Assembly (NCBI GenBank): GCA_035762175.1 | Contig: DASTPP010000286.1 | Coordinates: 1 to 9,047, forward strand | Direction of reading: 5' to 3' | Source: DASTPP01 sp035762175 | GTDB lineage: Bacteria; Myxococcota_A; Polyangia; Polyangiales; Polyangiaceae | DNA: 9,047 nucleotides | Part shown: piece after piece, positions 1-6,500 of the stretch | Position numbering within the stretch: position 1 is the first letter of the stretch | Layout: each line of letters starts with the position of its first letter | The notes under the pieces: model-generated | Told to the model about the DNA's origin: nothing | The model's input: the letters and a program-made list of their open reading frames with translations, nothing else | The model's database searches: none | Translations under genes and position numbers: made by a program

Positions 1-419
1 AGCACGCGCGGCAGCGAGCGCCGGGGCCGCGCCCCGACCGCGTCGGCGAGCACGAGGCGGGCGAGGCCGGCGGGCGCGCGGGCGGCGGCGAGCAGCGCGA
101 CCGGCCCGCTGTTCGAGTGGCCCACGAGCGTCACGTCGCGCCCGCCGAGCCGCTCGAGCAGGCGACCGGCCCAGGCGCCGTGTTCGCCGAAGGCGAGGGG
201 CGAGCGCACGGGCGACGAGCGCCCCGCGCCCGGCAGGTCGACGGCCACGACGCGGGCGTGCGGCGCGAGCGCGCGCACGAGGGGCCGTTAGCTGGCCGCC
301 TGGATCACGGGGCTCGCGAGGATGACGATGGTCGGCCCCTCGCCGGCCTCGAGCACGCGGGCTCGCACGCCGTCGACCTCGAGGTAGCGTTCGCGCAGGC
401 GGCTCAACGGCACCCCCAT
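1..419 (-). pseudogene. alpha/beta hydrolase, interrupted by an in-frame stop and cut by the window edge
   Basis: Seen: an ATG at 417-419 has GGAG seven bases upstream and opens MGVPLSRLRERYLEVDGVRA, a typical alpha/beta-hydrolase start (beta strands leading to GPTIVIL). The frame then meets TAA at 288-290 and resumes in the same frame as RPLVRALAPHARVVAVDLPG, followed by GRSSP and the nucleophile elbow GHSNSG (Ser as nucleophile). Family members have an HG-containing oxyanion loop after the first beta strand and often a Trp just before the RPL segment. Here the loop reads ASPVIQAAS and the Trp position is the stop codon, so both are damaged. The Asp and His of the triad would lie beyond base 1. 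Inference: a hydrolase or haloperoxidase-like gene that has decayed. A downstream fragment restarting after the stop would lack the oxyanion hole. It is the last gene of a minus-strand run after 654-1118. A sequencing error cannot be excluded, although TGG to TAA needs two changes. Confidence 0.7.
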
Positions 420-640
420 CCAGGTTCTCCGCTTCGTAGGCCCCGAACCCTTCTGCGAAATTCGACTGGGCCGAGCCCCGTTCGCGCAAGAAGATGGCGA
501 GCACGACGAGCGCGGCGACCGAGAAGAACTCACTCTACCAGTCCTGAGACGACTCGAACCAGAGCTGCGACGCGCCCATGGCCTCGAGAAACGCGACCGC
601 GGGCTTTGCGTGCAAGGCCTGCTCTTGGTTGGGGGCGCGG
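420..640 (-). pseudogene. DUF6766-like membrane protein remnant with in-frame TAG
   Basis: Seen: reading the minus strand from about 640, one frame gives NQEQALHAKPAVAFLEAMGA, then SQLWFESSQDW, a TAG stop at 535-537, then SEFFSVAALVVLAIFLRERG and SAQS. From memory this matches the C-terminal half of the DUF6766 family: small membrane proteins with an N..EQ..H..P stretch, an FW(E)...W(Q/E)SEF motif and a final hydrophobic helix ending in a (R/Q)(K/R)GS.ES motif. The stop stands where the family has Gln or Glu (CAG to TAG is one change). The N-terminal part, with its first membrane helix, is missing because the neighbouring gene ends at 654. The frame does not close with a clear natural stop. 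Inference: a truncated, nonsense-mutated relic. Its surviving sequence is still well conserved, so decay looks recent. Function of the family is unknown. Confidence 0.62.
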
Positions 641-653
641 CGGGGCGGCTCGG

Positions 654-1118
654 TCACTCCACCGCGTGGGCCATGGCGGCGATGCGGGCCACGATCCAGT
701 CACGGTGGCGCCTTTCGTCCGAGAGGTTGCGTGCGAGCAGGTCTCGAACGTCCGGCGACAGGTCGGCCCGGCCCGCCGCGCGCTCGTACGCCGTGTTCGT
801 ATCCTCCTCGTTGGTCTTCATGGCCACGAGCACGGCGTGGTCACCGACGAGGCCGCCGAGCACGACCTTGCCCTTGGTGAGCACGCGCTTGATGTCGGGC
901 CCCGAGGGCGCCTCGTGGCCCGCCCCCTCGAGCAGCGCCGTCAGCTCGCGCACGTGCCGCCGGTGGTCCTCGAGGAAGGCCCCCATGGTCGCCCGATCGC
1001 CCTCGCCCTCGAGCCGTTCGATGGCCGCCTCGTACGCTTCGATGGCGTCGTAGTCGAGCTCGACGAGATGGCGGAGGAGGGTCACGACGTTGCTCTCGAT
1101 GCCGACTGCCGTTGCCAT
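654..1118 (-). CDS. DUF2383-like ferritin-fold protein
   Basis: A 154-residue protein predicted to be an all-helical four-helix bundle of the ferritin-like superfamily. Helix 1 carries E27 in DAIEAYEAAIERL. Helix 2 carries E50, H52 and H55 in FLEDHRRHVREL. Helix 3 has TNEEDTNTAYERA (E103, E104). Helix 4 has the ExxH motif SDERRHRDW (E135, H138). These acidic and histidine residues resemble a di-iron ligand set, but iron binding is an inference. The length fits the DUF2383 (PA2169-like) group. The start is ATG at 1116-1118 with AGAGG eight to nine bases upstream. There is no signal peptide, so it is likely cytoplasmic. It lies 48 bp behind the four-helix membrane protein gene and is probably cotranscribed with it. 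Codon use is that of the host. The general family is secure, the DUF number less so. Plausible role: a stress-related metal or oxidative function. Confidence 0.8.
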   Translation of the reverse strand: MATAVGIESNVVTLLRHLVELDYDAIEAYEAAIERLEGEGDRATMGAFLEDHRRHVRELTALLEGAGHEAPSGPDIKRVLTKGKVVLGGLVGDHAVLVAMKTNEEDTNTAYERAAGRADLSPDVRDLLARNLSDERRHRDWIVARIAAMAHAVE

Positions 1119-1166
1119 GGTGGGTACCTCTTGCCTTTCTTGGTTTTCCGAAATGCTTGCCGGCGC

Positions 1167-1598
1167 TCAGGCCGAACGGGAGGGCGCCGGGCCGCCGCTG
1201 CGGCGCGCGAGCGCCCACGCGCCGACGATCGCGAGCTCGACCACCGCGTCGAGCAAGTAGACCGGCGAGATGCGCCGGCGCGCCACGTAGACGAGGTCGA
1301 CCGCCGCGAGCACCGCCGCGCTGGCCACGCCGAGCGTCGCGGTCTCGGCGCTGACGCGAGGCCGGCGTGCGCCGACCGCGAGCGCGGCGCCCACCGCCGT
1401 GATGAGCAGCCCCGTCGTCTTCACGAGCCAGACCTCGCGCTTCGGGCCCGTGACCGCTTGGAACGTACCGGGGCTCACGACGGGCCAGAGGCCTGTCGCG
1501 GCGTAGAAGCCCGCCTGCACCCCGGCGACCACCCGCGAAACGTCGACGCCGCCCCGCGAGCCCGCCCCTCCCATCGTACCTGTTGCCGTCGTCGTCAT
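1167..1598 (-). CDS. small four-helix integral membrane protein, uncharacterised family
   Basis: A 143-residue protein. An approximately 20-residue Gly/Thr/Ser-rich N-terminus is followed by four hydrophobic segments at about 21-43, 57-76, 86-106 and 112-131. Conserved-looking elements are GLWPVVSPGTFQAVTGPK between helices 1 and 2, WLVKTTG at the start of helix 2, and DLVYVARRRISPVYLLDA linking helices 3 and 4. I recall similar GLWP...VTGPK...WLVK proteins in many bacteria without an assigned function; I cannot name a family. The start was chosen at ATG 1596-1598, where GAGCGG sits just upstream and the hydrophobic architecture begins. The reading frame extends further upstream, but that sequence is Arg/Pro/Ser-rich and looks non-coding. 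It is the likely first gene of a short run with the ferritin-like gene 48 bp downstream. A membrane protein beside a ferritin-like protein suggests a stress locus, by inference only. Confidence 0.8.
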   Translation of the reverse strand: MTTTATGTMGGAGSRGGVDVSRVVAGVQAGFYAATGLWPVVSPGTFQAVTGPKREVWLVKTTGLLITAVGAALAVGARRPRVSAETATLGVASAAVLAAVDLVYVARRRISPVYLLDAVVELAIVGAWALARRSGGPAPSRSA

Positions 1599-1839
1599 CC
1601 GCTCTTGTCCAGCAGGGTTCGTGCCTGACTGCCCCGAGTGTGCTTGCGGCTCAGAGGTTCGGCGCTCCGTGGCCGATGCCGCACGCCACGTCGCTCGCGC
1701 GGCCCGCGCGGGTGAGCTCTCGCGGGTCGTTCGGCGCTTCGGACGGGGCGGAGCGAGCGGACCATGACGGCATACGCCACTGCACTCTGCGTACCGTCCC
1801 GGTCCGAAGGCCCGTCGCCCGACGAGCAAGCACCTACTC
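1599..1839. other. intergenic region upstream of the membrane-protein gene
   Basis: No ORF here shows recognisable protein sequence on either strand, and the open frames are the usual GC-driven ones. It is somewhat less GC-rich than its neighbours. It should hold the promoter for the membrane-protein and ferritin-like pair, but I see no convincing -35/-10 or -24/-12 element. Confidence 0.5.
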
Positions 1840-2172
1840 TCACGCTCCGTGCATCACGTTCGTACCTTCGTCCAATGCACAGGCGCGTCTCGAGGCCGGT
1901 TTCGAGCGGAGCTGCCTTCCTGCCCGAGGCGCCCTCCGCCATCGAGTGCCGAGCGAGCGGGCTATGCCGGGTCGGGGTCGGTCGACGCCATCATCGATAA
2001 GCAGGAAACAGGCCATGGCCATGCCGCAAAGGCGAGCCCGGGGCACGATGCCGCAGGCATGGGTCGCCTCGTGACGAAGGGCCGCGAAGCGCCCTTCCAT
2101 GGCTTGGGTTGGCAAAAGAGCGTCCCTGGCGTCGAGCTCTCTGCCCCGCATGGTCGTCGCCTCCGTTGTCAT
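1840..2172 (-). CDS. doubtful small ORF, hypothetical protein
   Basis: A possible 110-residue protein starting at ATG 2170-2172, with GGAGG nine bases upstream, which is better than most sites in this window. It begins MTTEATTMRGRELDARDALL and contains an HEATH pentapeptide (in ALRHEATHACG), formally an HExxH zinc-protease motif, followed by a short hydrophobic stretch, GMAMACFLLIDDG. The C-terminal half is Arg/Pro/Ala-rich and looks like translated non-coding DNA. Codon use argues against it: third positions are noticeably poorer in G/C (CTT, CGT, CAT, TGT, AGA, CCA occur) than in secure genes here. It could be a recent import, a relic, or a chance frame. I do not recognise any homologue and attach no function. 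Confidence 0.3.
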   Translation of the reverse strand: MTTEATTMRGRELDARDALLPTQAMEGRFAALRHEATHACGIVPRARLCGMAMACFLLIDDGVDRPRPGIARSLGTRWRRAPRAGRQLRSKPASRRACALDEGTNVMHGA

Positions 2173-2231
2173 GGCCAATGCCCTCCCGGCGCGGCTCGAT
2201 GCTCGGCCCGAGGGCCCCCCTCGCGGCGCAG

Positions 2232-2882
2232 TCACCCCGGCGCTCGCCCGCTGACGCGCGCCCCGGCGTCGTAGCCCGGCGGCGCTTCGTCTTCGCCCCT
2301 GATCTCGATGGCGTGTCGCCCCGCCCCAGGCGCGGGCGCGAGCACCCTCACGCGCAGAACGCCGGCGCCGAACGAAGCCTCGACCGCCTCCGCATCGACC
2401 CCGCGCGGCAGGCACATGACGCGGCGAAACGCGCCGCGCGCGGGCGCGCCTCCTTCGCGCGGGCGAGAGCGCGCGCCTTCGATGACGAGCGAGCCTTCTT
2501 CGAGATAAACGCTCACGTCGTCGCGGCGAAACCCTGGCAAGATTGCGCGAACGACGAGCCCGCCCTCGCCCGCCGTCGCCTCGAACCGCGGCGACCAGGG
2601 CGCGGGCGCCGGGGCGCCCGCCTCGCAGCCGAGGCGCGACAGGGCCGCGACCGAGAAGCAGTGCGGGTCGAGGTCGAAGTCGACGGGCAGGCCGAACACT
2701 TCGCTGAAGAACCGGCGCGCGAAGACGGATGGCCAGAGTAGCGGCGCCAGCAGCGCACGGCCGAGGTGGCGGCGCGCGGCGGGCGCGCCGCCCCGCACGA
2801 GGTCGGGGCCGATTCCGGGCGCGGCTTGTCGGCGGCCCCGGAGGGCGGCACCCCGCTTCGCGCCCGACGTCCTTCGCGCCAT
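2232..2882 (-). CDS. Hsp20/alpha-crystallin small heat shock protein
   Basis: An ATP-independent holdase chaperone of the sHSP family. From ATG at 2880-2882 it is 216 residues. The alpha-crystallin domain spans about 96-181 (WSPRFEATAGEGGLVVRAIL, then LPGFRRDDVSVYLEEGSLVI), with the hallmark A-x-x-x-x-GVL motif in EASFGAGVLRVRV (about 168-180). A C-terminal I-x-I anchor, IEI (192-194), follows; it docks dimers into oligomers in the family. The N-terminal arm includes a hydrophobic patch, LLAPLLWPSVFARRFFSEVF (about 45-63), useful for substrate capture. The first 40 residues are Arg/Ala/Gly-rich and may not be translated. The upstream Shine-Dalgarno is poor, and a sigma-54-like element at 2896-2911 would put transcription only a few bases before this ATG. 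In-frame GTG codons at 2796-2798 and near the FFSEV segment are alternatives. The gene stands alone, with a doubtful small ORF behind it. Confidence 0.85.
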   Translation of the reverse strand: MARRTSGAKRGAALRGRRQAAPGIGPDLVRGGAPAARRHLGRALLAPLLWPSVFARRFFSEVFGLPVDFDLDPHCFSVAALSRLGCEAGAPAPAPWSPRFEATAGEGGLVVRAILPGFRRDDVSVYLEEGSLVIEGARSRPREGGAPARGAFRRVMCLPRGVDAEAVEASFGAGVLRVRVLAPAPGAGRHAIEIRGEDEAPPGYDAGARVSGRAPG

Positions 2883-2895
2883 GGCCCAGGCCGGC

Positions 2896-2911
2896 TGCAA
2901 GGGCGGCGCCA
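2896..2911 (-). promoter_or_regulatory. sigma-54-like -24/-12 element upstream of hsp20
   Basis: The minus strand reads TGGCGCCGCCCTTGCA. Compared with the sigma-54 consensus TGGCACG-N4-TTGCW it has exact TGGC and TTGCA blocks and the required ten bases between GG and GC, with two mismatches. Transcription would start near 2885, almost at the annotated ATG. So either translation starts further in or the match is fortuitous. High GC raises the chance rate, but strand and placement fit. Confidence 0.38.
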
Positions 2912-3188
2912 CGGCCCCGCGAACATATCGCCCCTCGTTCCGACGGACGAGCCCGGCGCCGCGACGGCGCGGCGGCGGCCCGCGCGGCGTGACGGGCTCG
3001 CGCCCGCGTTCGGCTCGGCGCGACGCCGGCGCCGGGCCTCGCGTTGCGGGCCGACACGCGCCGGCGCGGTGTGGGGGCACGGTCCGACCCGGCCGCGCTC
3101 AGCCCCCCTGCCAAGGGCTACCGAGGCCGAGCCCCCTCGGCAAGGGCGCCCCAGCGGTGCGCAAGGGCGCCCCTGACGTCAGCCGCGC

Positions 3189-3248
3189 GGCGAGAGCTTG
3201 CGGGCCAGGGCGAAGGGTGGCGAGAGCCTACGGTCCGGGGCAAAGGGC
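3189..3248. repeat. direct tandem repeat, 2 x 30 bp
   Basis: Two adjacent 30-base units (3189-3218 and 3219-3248), both beginning GGCGAGAGC, match at 24 of 30 positions when aligned by eye. The unit length is a multiple of three, but no open frame across it resembles a protein. It is probably an old non-coding duplication. Confidence 0.6.
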
Positions 3249-3314
3249 ACCGAAAGTCGGCCCCAACACGTAACGTGCAAGGAGGAAACGATTCGGAGCT
3301 TCGATCGTGAAAGG

Positions 3315-3332
3315 CGAGCGCCTCGGCGCTCG
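3315..3332 (-). terminator. hairpin behind the kinase remnant, possible weak intrinsic terminator
   Basis: A perfect 7 bp stem with a 4-base loop, CGAGCGC-CTCG-GCGCTCG on the plus strand, lies 24 bp after the kinase stop codon. In the minus-strand transcript it is followed by CCTTTC, a short U run. Placement fits a terminator; the weak U tract keeps confidence moderate. Confidence 0.4.
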
Positions 3333-3355
3333 GGGCCCGGTTGCGCGAAGCGTCG

Positions 3356-3928
3356 TCAACGGCCATCGGCGGGCCCGCTCAGCGGCACGCAGACGGTGAA
3401 CGTGGTGCCTAGCCCCTCGCCCTCGCTCTCGACCTCGATCGACCCGCCGTGGAGCGCTACCACCTGCTGCACGATCGCCAGCCCCAGCCCCAGCCCGCGC
3501 CCCGGCCCCTGCGGCCCCCCCTCGCCCTGACGGTAGCGCTCGAACACGTGCGGCAAGAGCTCGGGCGCGATGCCCTGGCCCGTGTCGCGCACGCGCACCC
3601 GCGCCCGGGCGCCCTCCCGCTCGAGGCGCACGCCGACGCGCCCGCCCGCGGGCGTGAACTTCAGTGCGTTGGCGATCAGGTCGCCGAACGCCTGCTCGAG
3701 CCGCAGCCGGTCGCCGTCGACGAACACAGGCTCGGCCCCGCCGCCGTCGATTTCGAGCGCGACCCCGCGCGCCCCGGCCTCGGGGGCGAACAACGTGGCG
3801 AGCGAGGCGAGAACCTCGCCGAGGTCCAGCCGCTCGGGGCGCAGCGACAGGCTGCCACGCTCGATGCGCGCGACGTCGAGCAGGTCATCGACGAGCTGGG
3901 CCAGGCCGCGCGCGTTGCGCTGGATCAC
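3356..3928 (-). CDS. truncated sensor histidine kinase, ATP-binding half without H-box
   Basis: The product from GTG 3926-3928 is 190 residues. Seen: the end of the dimerisation helix (IQRNARGLAQLVDDLLDVAR), then the HATPase_c domain with N-box QAFGDLIANALKFTP (N87), G1 box DTGQGI (115-120), an F-box region HVFERYRQ and G2 box GRGLGLGLAI (143-152), ending TTFTVCVPL. Recognisable kinase sequence continues upstream of the GTG to about 3946 (PVTEAQR), then stops abruptly in thioredoxin-reductase-like sequence. The phosphoacceptor motif (S-HELRTPL) and all sensor domains are therefore missing, and it cannot autophosphorylate in the usual way. GAGG eight bases before the GTG could allow translation as a stand-alone ATPase domain. 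More likely it is a pseudogene made by deletion. Its C-terminus is closely related to the kinase scrap at 7113-7275. Confidence 0.8.
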   Translation of the reverse strand: MIQRNARGLAQLVDDLLDVARIERGSLSLRPERLDLGEVLASLATLFAPEAGARGVALEIDGGGAEPVFVDGDRLRLEQAFGDLIANALKFTPAGGRVGVRLEREGARARVRVRDTGQGIAPELLPHVFERYRQGEGGPQGPGRGLGLGLAIVQQVVALHGGSIEVESEGEGLGTTFTVCVPLSGPADGR

Positions 3929-3946
3929 GCGCTGCGCCTCGGTGAC

Positions 3947-3960
3947 CGGCCGCGCGGCCG
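3947..3960. repeat. 14 bp perfect palindrome at the gene-fusion junction
   Basis: CGGCCGCGCGGCCG is its own reverse complement and sits exactly where reductase-like sequence (ending around CDGWEV) gives way to kinase-like sequence. Inference: a recombination or deletion endpoint. Confidence 0.55.
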
Positions 3961-4386
3961 CCCGCGACCTCCCAGCCGTCGCAGTCGGGGCAGTGGTAGA
4001 CGCCCGCGCCGAGCAAGGGCTCGAGGCCGGGCAAGTCGGGCACGCGGTCGCGCATGCCGGTGGCGAGCAGGAGCTTGCGCGCGCGGGCGCGCTCGCCCCC
4101 GGCCGCCCTCACGTCGAAGCCGCCCTCGTCCCGGCGCACCTCGCGCACCTCGGCGTCGCGGAGCTCGACGCCGTAGGGGGCGAGCTGGGCGCGCCCGAGG
4201 CGGCGCAGCTCTTCGGGAGTCGCGCCGTCGCGCGTGAAGAAACCGTGCGACGCGCGCGCGGGCGTTGCGCGGCGCGCCCCGGTCGAAGACGAGCACGCGG
4301 CGCCGGCAGCGGCCGAGCACCAGGGCGGCGCTCAGCCCGGCGGGGCCGCCGCCGACGATGATGACGTCATAGGCGGCCGCGTCCAC
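3950..4386 (-). pseudogene. thioredoxin-reductase-like FAD/NAD(P) oxidoreductase, frameshifted and truncated
   Basis: Seen: a GTG at 4384-4386, seven bases after the peptidase stop, opens VDAAAYDVIIVGGGPAGLSA with the FAD-binding GxGxxG motif, then VLGRCRRRVLVFDRGAPRNA. About residue 45 the frame is lost inside a CG-alternating tract (about 4253-4264). The homologous protein resumes in another frame as SHGFFTRDGATPEELRRLGR and runs through KLLLATGMRDRVPDLPGLEP to the redox motif GVYHCPDCDGWEV (CxxC). Family members continue into an NADPH-binding domain and a second FAD segment, for a total near 300 residues. Here homology ends at about 3965, and kinase sequence in a different frame follows from 3946. 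An ATG at 4417-4419 is an alternative start overlapping the peptidase gene. The original enzyme belonged to the low-molecular-weight NAD(P)/FAD-dependent oxidoreductases with a CPxC centre. It was probably cotranscribed with the upstream S9 peptidase. Both lesions make it non-functional. Confidence 0.82.
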
Positions 4387-4393
4387 GGGCCGC

Positions 4394-6349
4394 TCAGCCG
4401 CCCCGGGAGCGCGTCGCACAGTGGGCCTCGAGCCAGTCGACGATGCGGCGGTGGTAGTCGACCCGGTGACTCGGCCGGCCCTTTTCGGCCAGGTGGTGGT
4501 CGCCGCCTGGGTAGCGCACGAACTCGACCGGCGCCTTGCCCGCGCGCACGAGCAGGGCGAAGAACTCCTCGGCCTGGCCGACCGGGCAGCGCTGGTCGTC
4601 CTCGCCCTGCAAGAGGAGCGTCGGGGTCTCGACCGCGCCGGCGCAGCGCACGGGCGAGAGCTGAAAGTAGCGCTCCCGCTCGTCGAAGGGCTCGCCCCGC
4701 ATGTCGAAGGGGTCGACGTAGTAGCCGCTGTCGGACGTGCCGAAGTGCGACTCGAGGTTGGTGACGGGGGCGCTGCAGACGGCGGCGCGGAAGCGCTTGG
4801 TCTTGCCCACGGCCCAGGCCGCCATGTACCCGCCGTACGACTTGCCCGCGATGGCGACCCGGTCGCCGTCGGCGACGCCCTCTCGGACGAGCGCGTCGAC
4901 GGCAGCGAGCTGCTCGGGCAGGTCGCGCTCGCCCCAGCGTCCGCGCAGCCGGTCGGAAAACTCTTTGCCGAAGGCGCCCGAGCCGACGGGGTTCAGCGCC
5001 AAGACGGCCCAGCCGCGCGAGACGAGGGCGTACCAGTACGGGTGGTACGAGAAGCCGAGGCTGACGTAGGCGTGCGGGCCGCCGTGCACGTCGACCAGCA
5101 AGGGGCAACGCCTGCCCCCGCGCCCCGGGGGCAGCAGAAGGAGGCCGAGGTTTTTCGCCTCCGCGGCGCCCGGGAACTCGCGCAGCTCGACCTCGGGCCA
5201 GGCGCGCCCCTTGGCCCAGTCGCGGTTCGCGTTCAAAAGCCGGACTTGCTCCGAGCCGTCCCAGCGGGACGCGCCGAGCTGCGCGCAGAGGCGGAGGTCG
5301 CTCCACAGGAATGCGAGGCGGCCGGCGCCAGGCGCGGCCGAGAGCTGCGTGATCTGGCGTTCGTCCGAGACGACCGGGCGGGGCGCCCCGCCTTCGGCGG
5401 GGACGAGCGCCACCTCCGAGAGGCTCTCGGTGGCCAAGACCAGGGCGAGCTCCGAGCCGTCGGCCGACCAGGCGGGTGGCGTCGACTTGCCCAGGGGGAA
5501 GCTCGCCACCTCGGTGTCTTCCGAGCTGAGCCGCCGCTCGTCGCCGCCCGCGGCGCGGACGGCCCAGAGTTGCTGGCGCGAGTCGCCGTCTTCGCTCGTG
5601 CCGTAGAAGGCAATGCGGCGGCCGTCGGGCGACCACGAGGGCATCGAGGCGATCGCGCAGCGGTTCGTCACCTGGCGCTCGTTGCCGCCGGCGGCGTCGG
5701 CGGCCCAGAGGTCGCTGCGGTGCGCGTCGCGGGCGCCGGTGCGCGTGCGGCTGAAGGCGAGCGAACGGCCGTCGGGCGACCAGGCGGGGCTGCTCTCGCT
5801 CGCCTCGCCGCGGGTGATCTGCTCGGCCTCGCCGCCCTCGGCCGGCACCACGAACAGGTGGGTCGGGCTGTTCAAGAGGAAGCCGACGCCGTCGGTCTTG
5901 TAGAAGGCCTTGGTCACCACCTTGGGCGCGTGGGGCGGCCCCTCGGGGGCGACGGGGGCCGAGAAGGCGATGCGCTCGCCGTCGGGCGACCAGGCCGCCG
6001 GGCCGGCGCCGGCCTTGAGGTCGGTCAACCGCTTCGCCTCGCCGCCGTCGACGCGCATCGCGTAGAGCTGCGGGGGGCCGCCCCCGCGGTTCGACAGGAA
6101 GGCGAGGCGCGAGCCGTCGGGCGAGAAGCGCGGGCTCTGGTTGCTGTCCGGGCCGAAGGTAAGTTGGCGCGGCGGGCCGCCGTCGGTCGAGATCGACCAC
6201 AGGTTGGAGGAATAGTCGTCTGCCCCGGCGTCGACCTCTTGCAGCACGTACACGACCAGCCGCCCGTCGGGCGAGAGGGTCATGTCGGCAATGAGCTTGA
6301 ACGACAAAAGGTCGTCGACTTCGAACGGCTTGCCCGCGCCTTGACTCAT
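4394..6349 (-). CDS. S9 family peptidase (prolyl oligopeptidase / acylaminoacyl-peptidase-like)
   Basis: A complete 651-residue serine peptidase, cytoplasmic by lack of a signal peptide. Residues about 15-370 form a TolB/WD40-like beta-propeller with repeated blades carrying the SPDG signature (26-29, 76-79, 121-124, 191-194, 240-243, plus SADG at 295-298), which gates substrate access in the family. Residues about 400-645 are the alpha/beta-hydrolase domain: oxyanion region DVHGGPH (420-425), nucleophile S504 in GKSYGGYM, acid D585 in QGEDDQRCP, and histidine H618 in GGDHHL. The triad is complete and the length is typical of S9C-like enzymes, which cleave short peptides or release N-acylated residues. 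The exact substrate is not readable. ATG 6347-6349 was chosen because AAGGG lies about nine bases upstream and the propeller begins just after. Its stop almost touches the start of the broken reductase gene, implying an operon. Confidence 0.93.
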   Translation of the reverse strand: MSQGAGKPFEVDDLLSFKLIADMTLSPDGRLVVYVLQEVDAGADDYSSNLWSISTDGGPPRQLTFGPDSNQSPRFSPDGSRLAFLSNRGGGPPQLYAMRVDGGEAKRLTDLKAGAGPAAWSPDGERIAFSAPVAPEGPPHAPKVVTKAFYKTDGVGFLLNSPTHLFVVPAEGGEAEQITRGEASESSPAWSPDGRSLAFSRTRTGARDAHRSDLWAADAAGGNERQVTNRCAIASMPSWSPDGRRIAFYGTSEDGDSRQQLWAVRAAGGDERRLSSEDTEVASFPLGKSTPPAWSADGSELALVLATESLSEVALVPAEGGAPRPVVSDERQITQLSAAPGAGRLAFLWSDLRLCAQLGASRWDGSEQVRLLNANRDWAKGRAWPEVELREFPGAAEAKNLGLLLLPPGRGGRRCPLLVDVHGGPHAYVSLGFSYHPYWYALVSRGWAVLALNPVGSGAFGKEFSDRLRGRWGERDLPEQLAAVDALVREGVADGDRVAIAGKSYGGYMAAWAVGKTKRFRAAVCSAPVTNLESHFGTSDSGYYVDPFDMRGEPFDERERYFQLSPVRCAGAVETPTLLLQGEDDQRCPVGQAEEFFALLVRAGKAPVEFVRYPGGDHHLAEKGRPSHRVDYHRRIVDWLEAHCATRSRGG

Positions 6350-6485
6350 GCCCGCGCCCTTTCGGCCATCACTTTACGAACACGCGCGCCGGCGGCGCGG
6401 CCTCGGGCCGCCCGGGTGCGCGAAGGCCCGATGACGGCGGGGCGACGTGCCCGGCCCCGCTTCCACGGAACCAAGCCGCCGCCCC

Positions 6486-6499
6486 GCCGTCGCGACGGC
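6486..6499. repeat. 14 bp palindrome just after the microprotein stop
   Basis: GCCGTCGCGACGGC is a perfect palindrome one base beyond the microprotein stop codon. It could form a 5 bp stem with a CGCG loop and act as a transcript end, but no U tract follows. A protein-binding site upstream of the peptidase gene is equally possible. Confidence 0.35.
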
Positions 6500-6500
6500 T

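Larger units (their letters stand above)
2912..3355. other. intergenic region between kinase remnant and hsp20
   Basis: No supportable gene. It holds a divergent 30 bp tandem duplication (3189-3248), two copies of a GCAAGGGCGCCCC block (3140-3152 and 3161-3173), a 10 bp palindrome CTGACGTCAG (3173-3182) and a hairpin next to the kinase stop (3315-3332). Any enhancer-type site for the hsp20 sigma-54-like element would fall in this stretch; the CTGACGTCAG palindrome, about 290 bp upstream, is a candidate only. Confidence 0.5.

Noticed and set aside
117..1628. 503-residue plus-strand open frame
   Set aside because: Antisense to the hydrolase, DUF6766 relic, ferritin-like and membrane-protein genes. 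No recognisable motif and heavy His/Arg bias.
1840..3114. 424-residue minus-strand open frame
   Set aside because: It overlaps Hsp20 in another frame and is Arg/Ala/Pro low complexity there. Only its last 110 residues have any separate support.
3279..3285. Perfect AAGGAGG on the plus strand
   Set aside because: No ATG, GTG or TTG lies at workable spacing (an ATT follows), and the frame after it is antisense to the kinase remnant.
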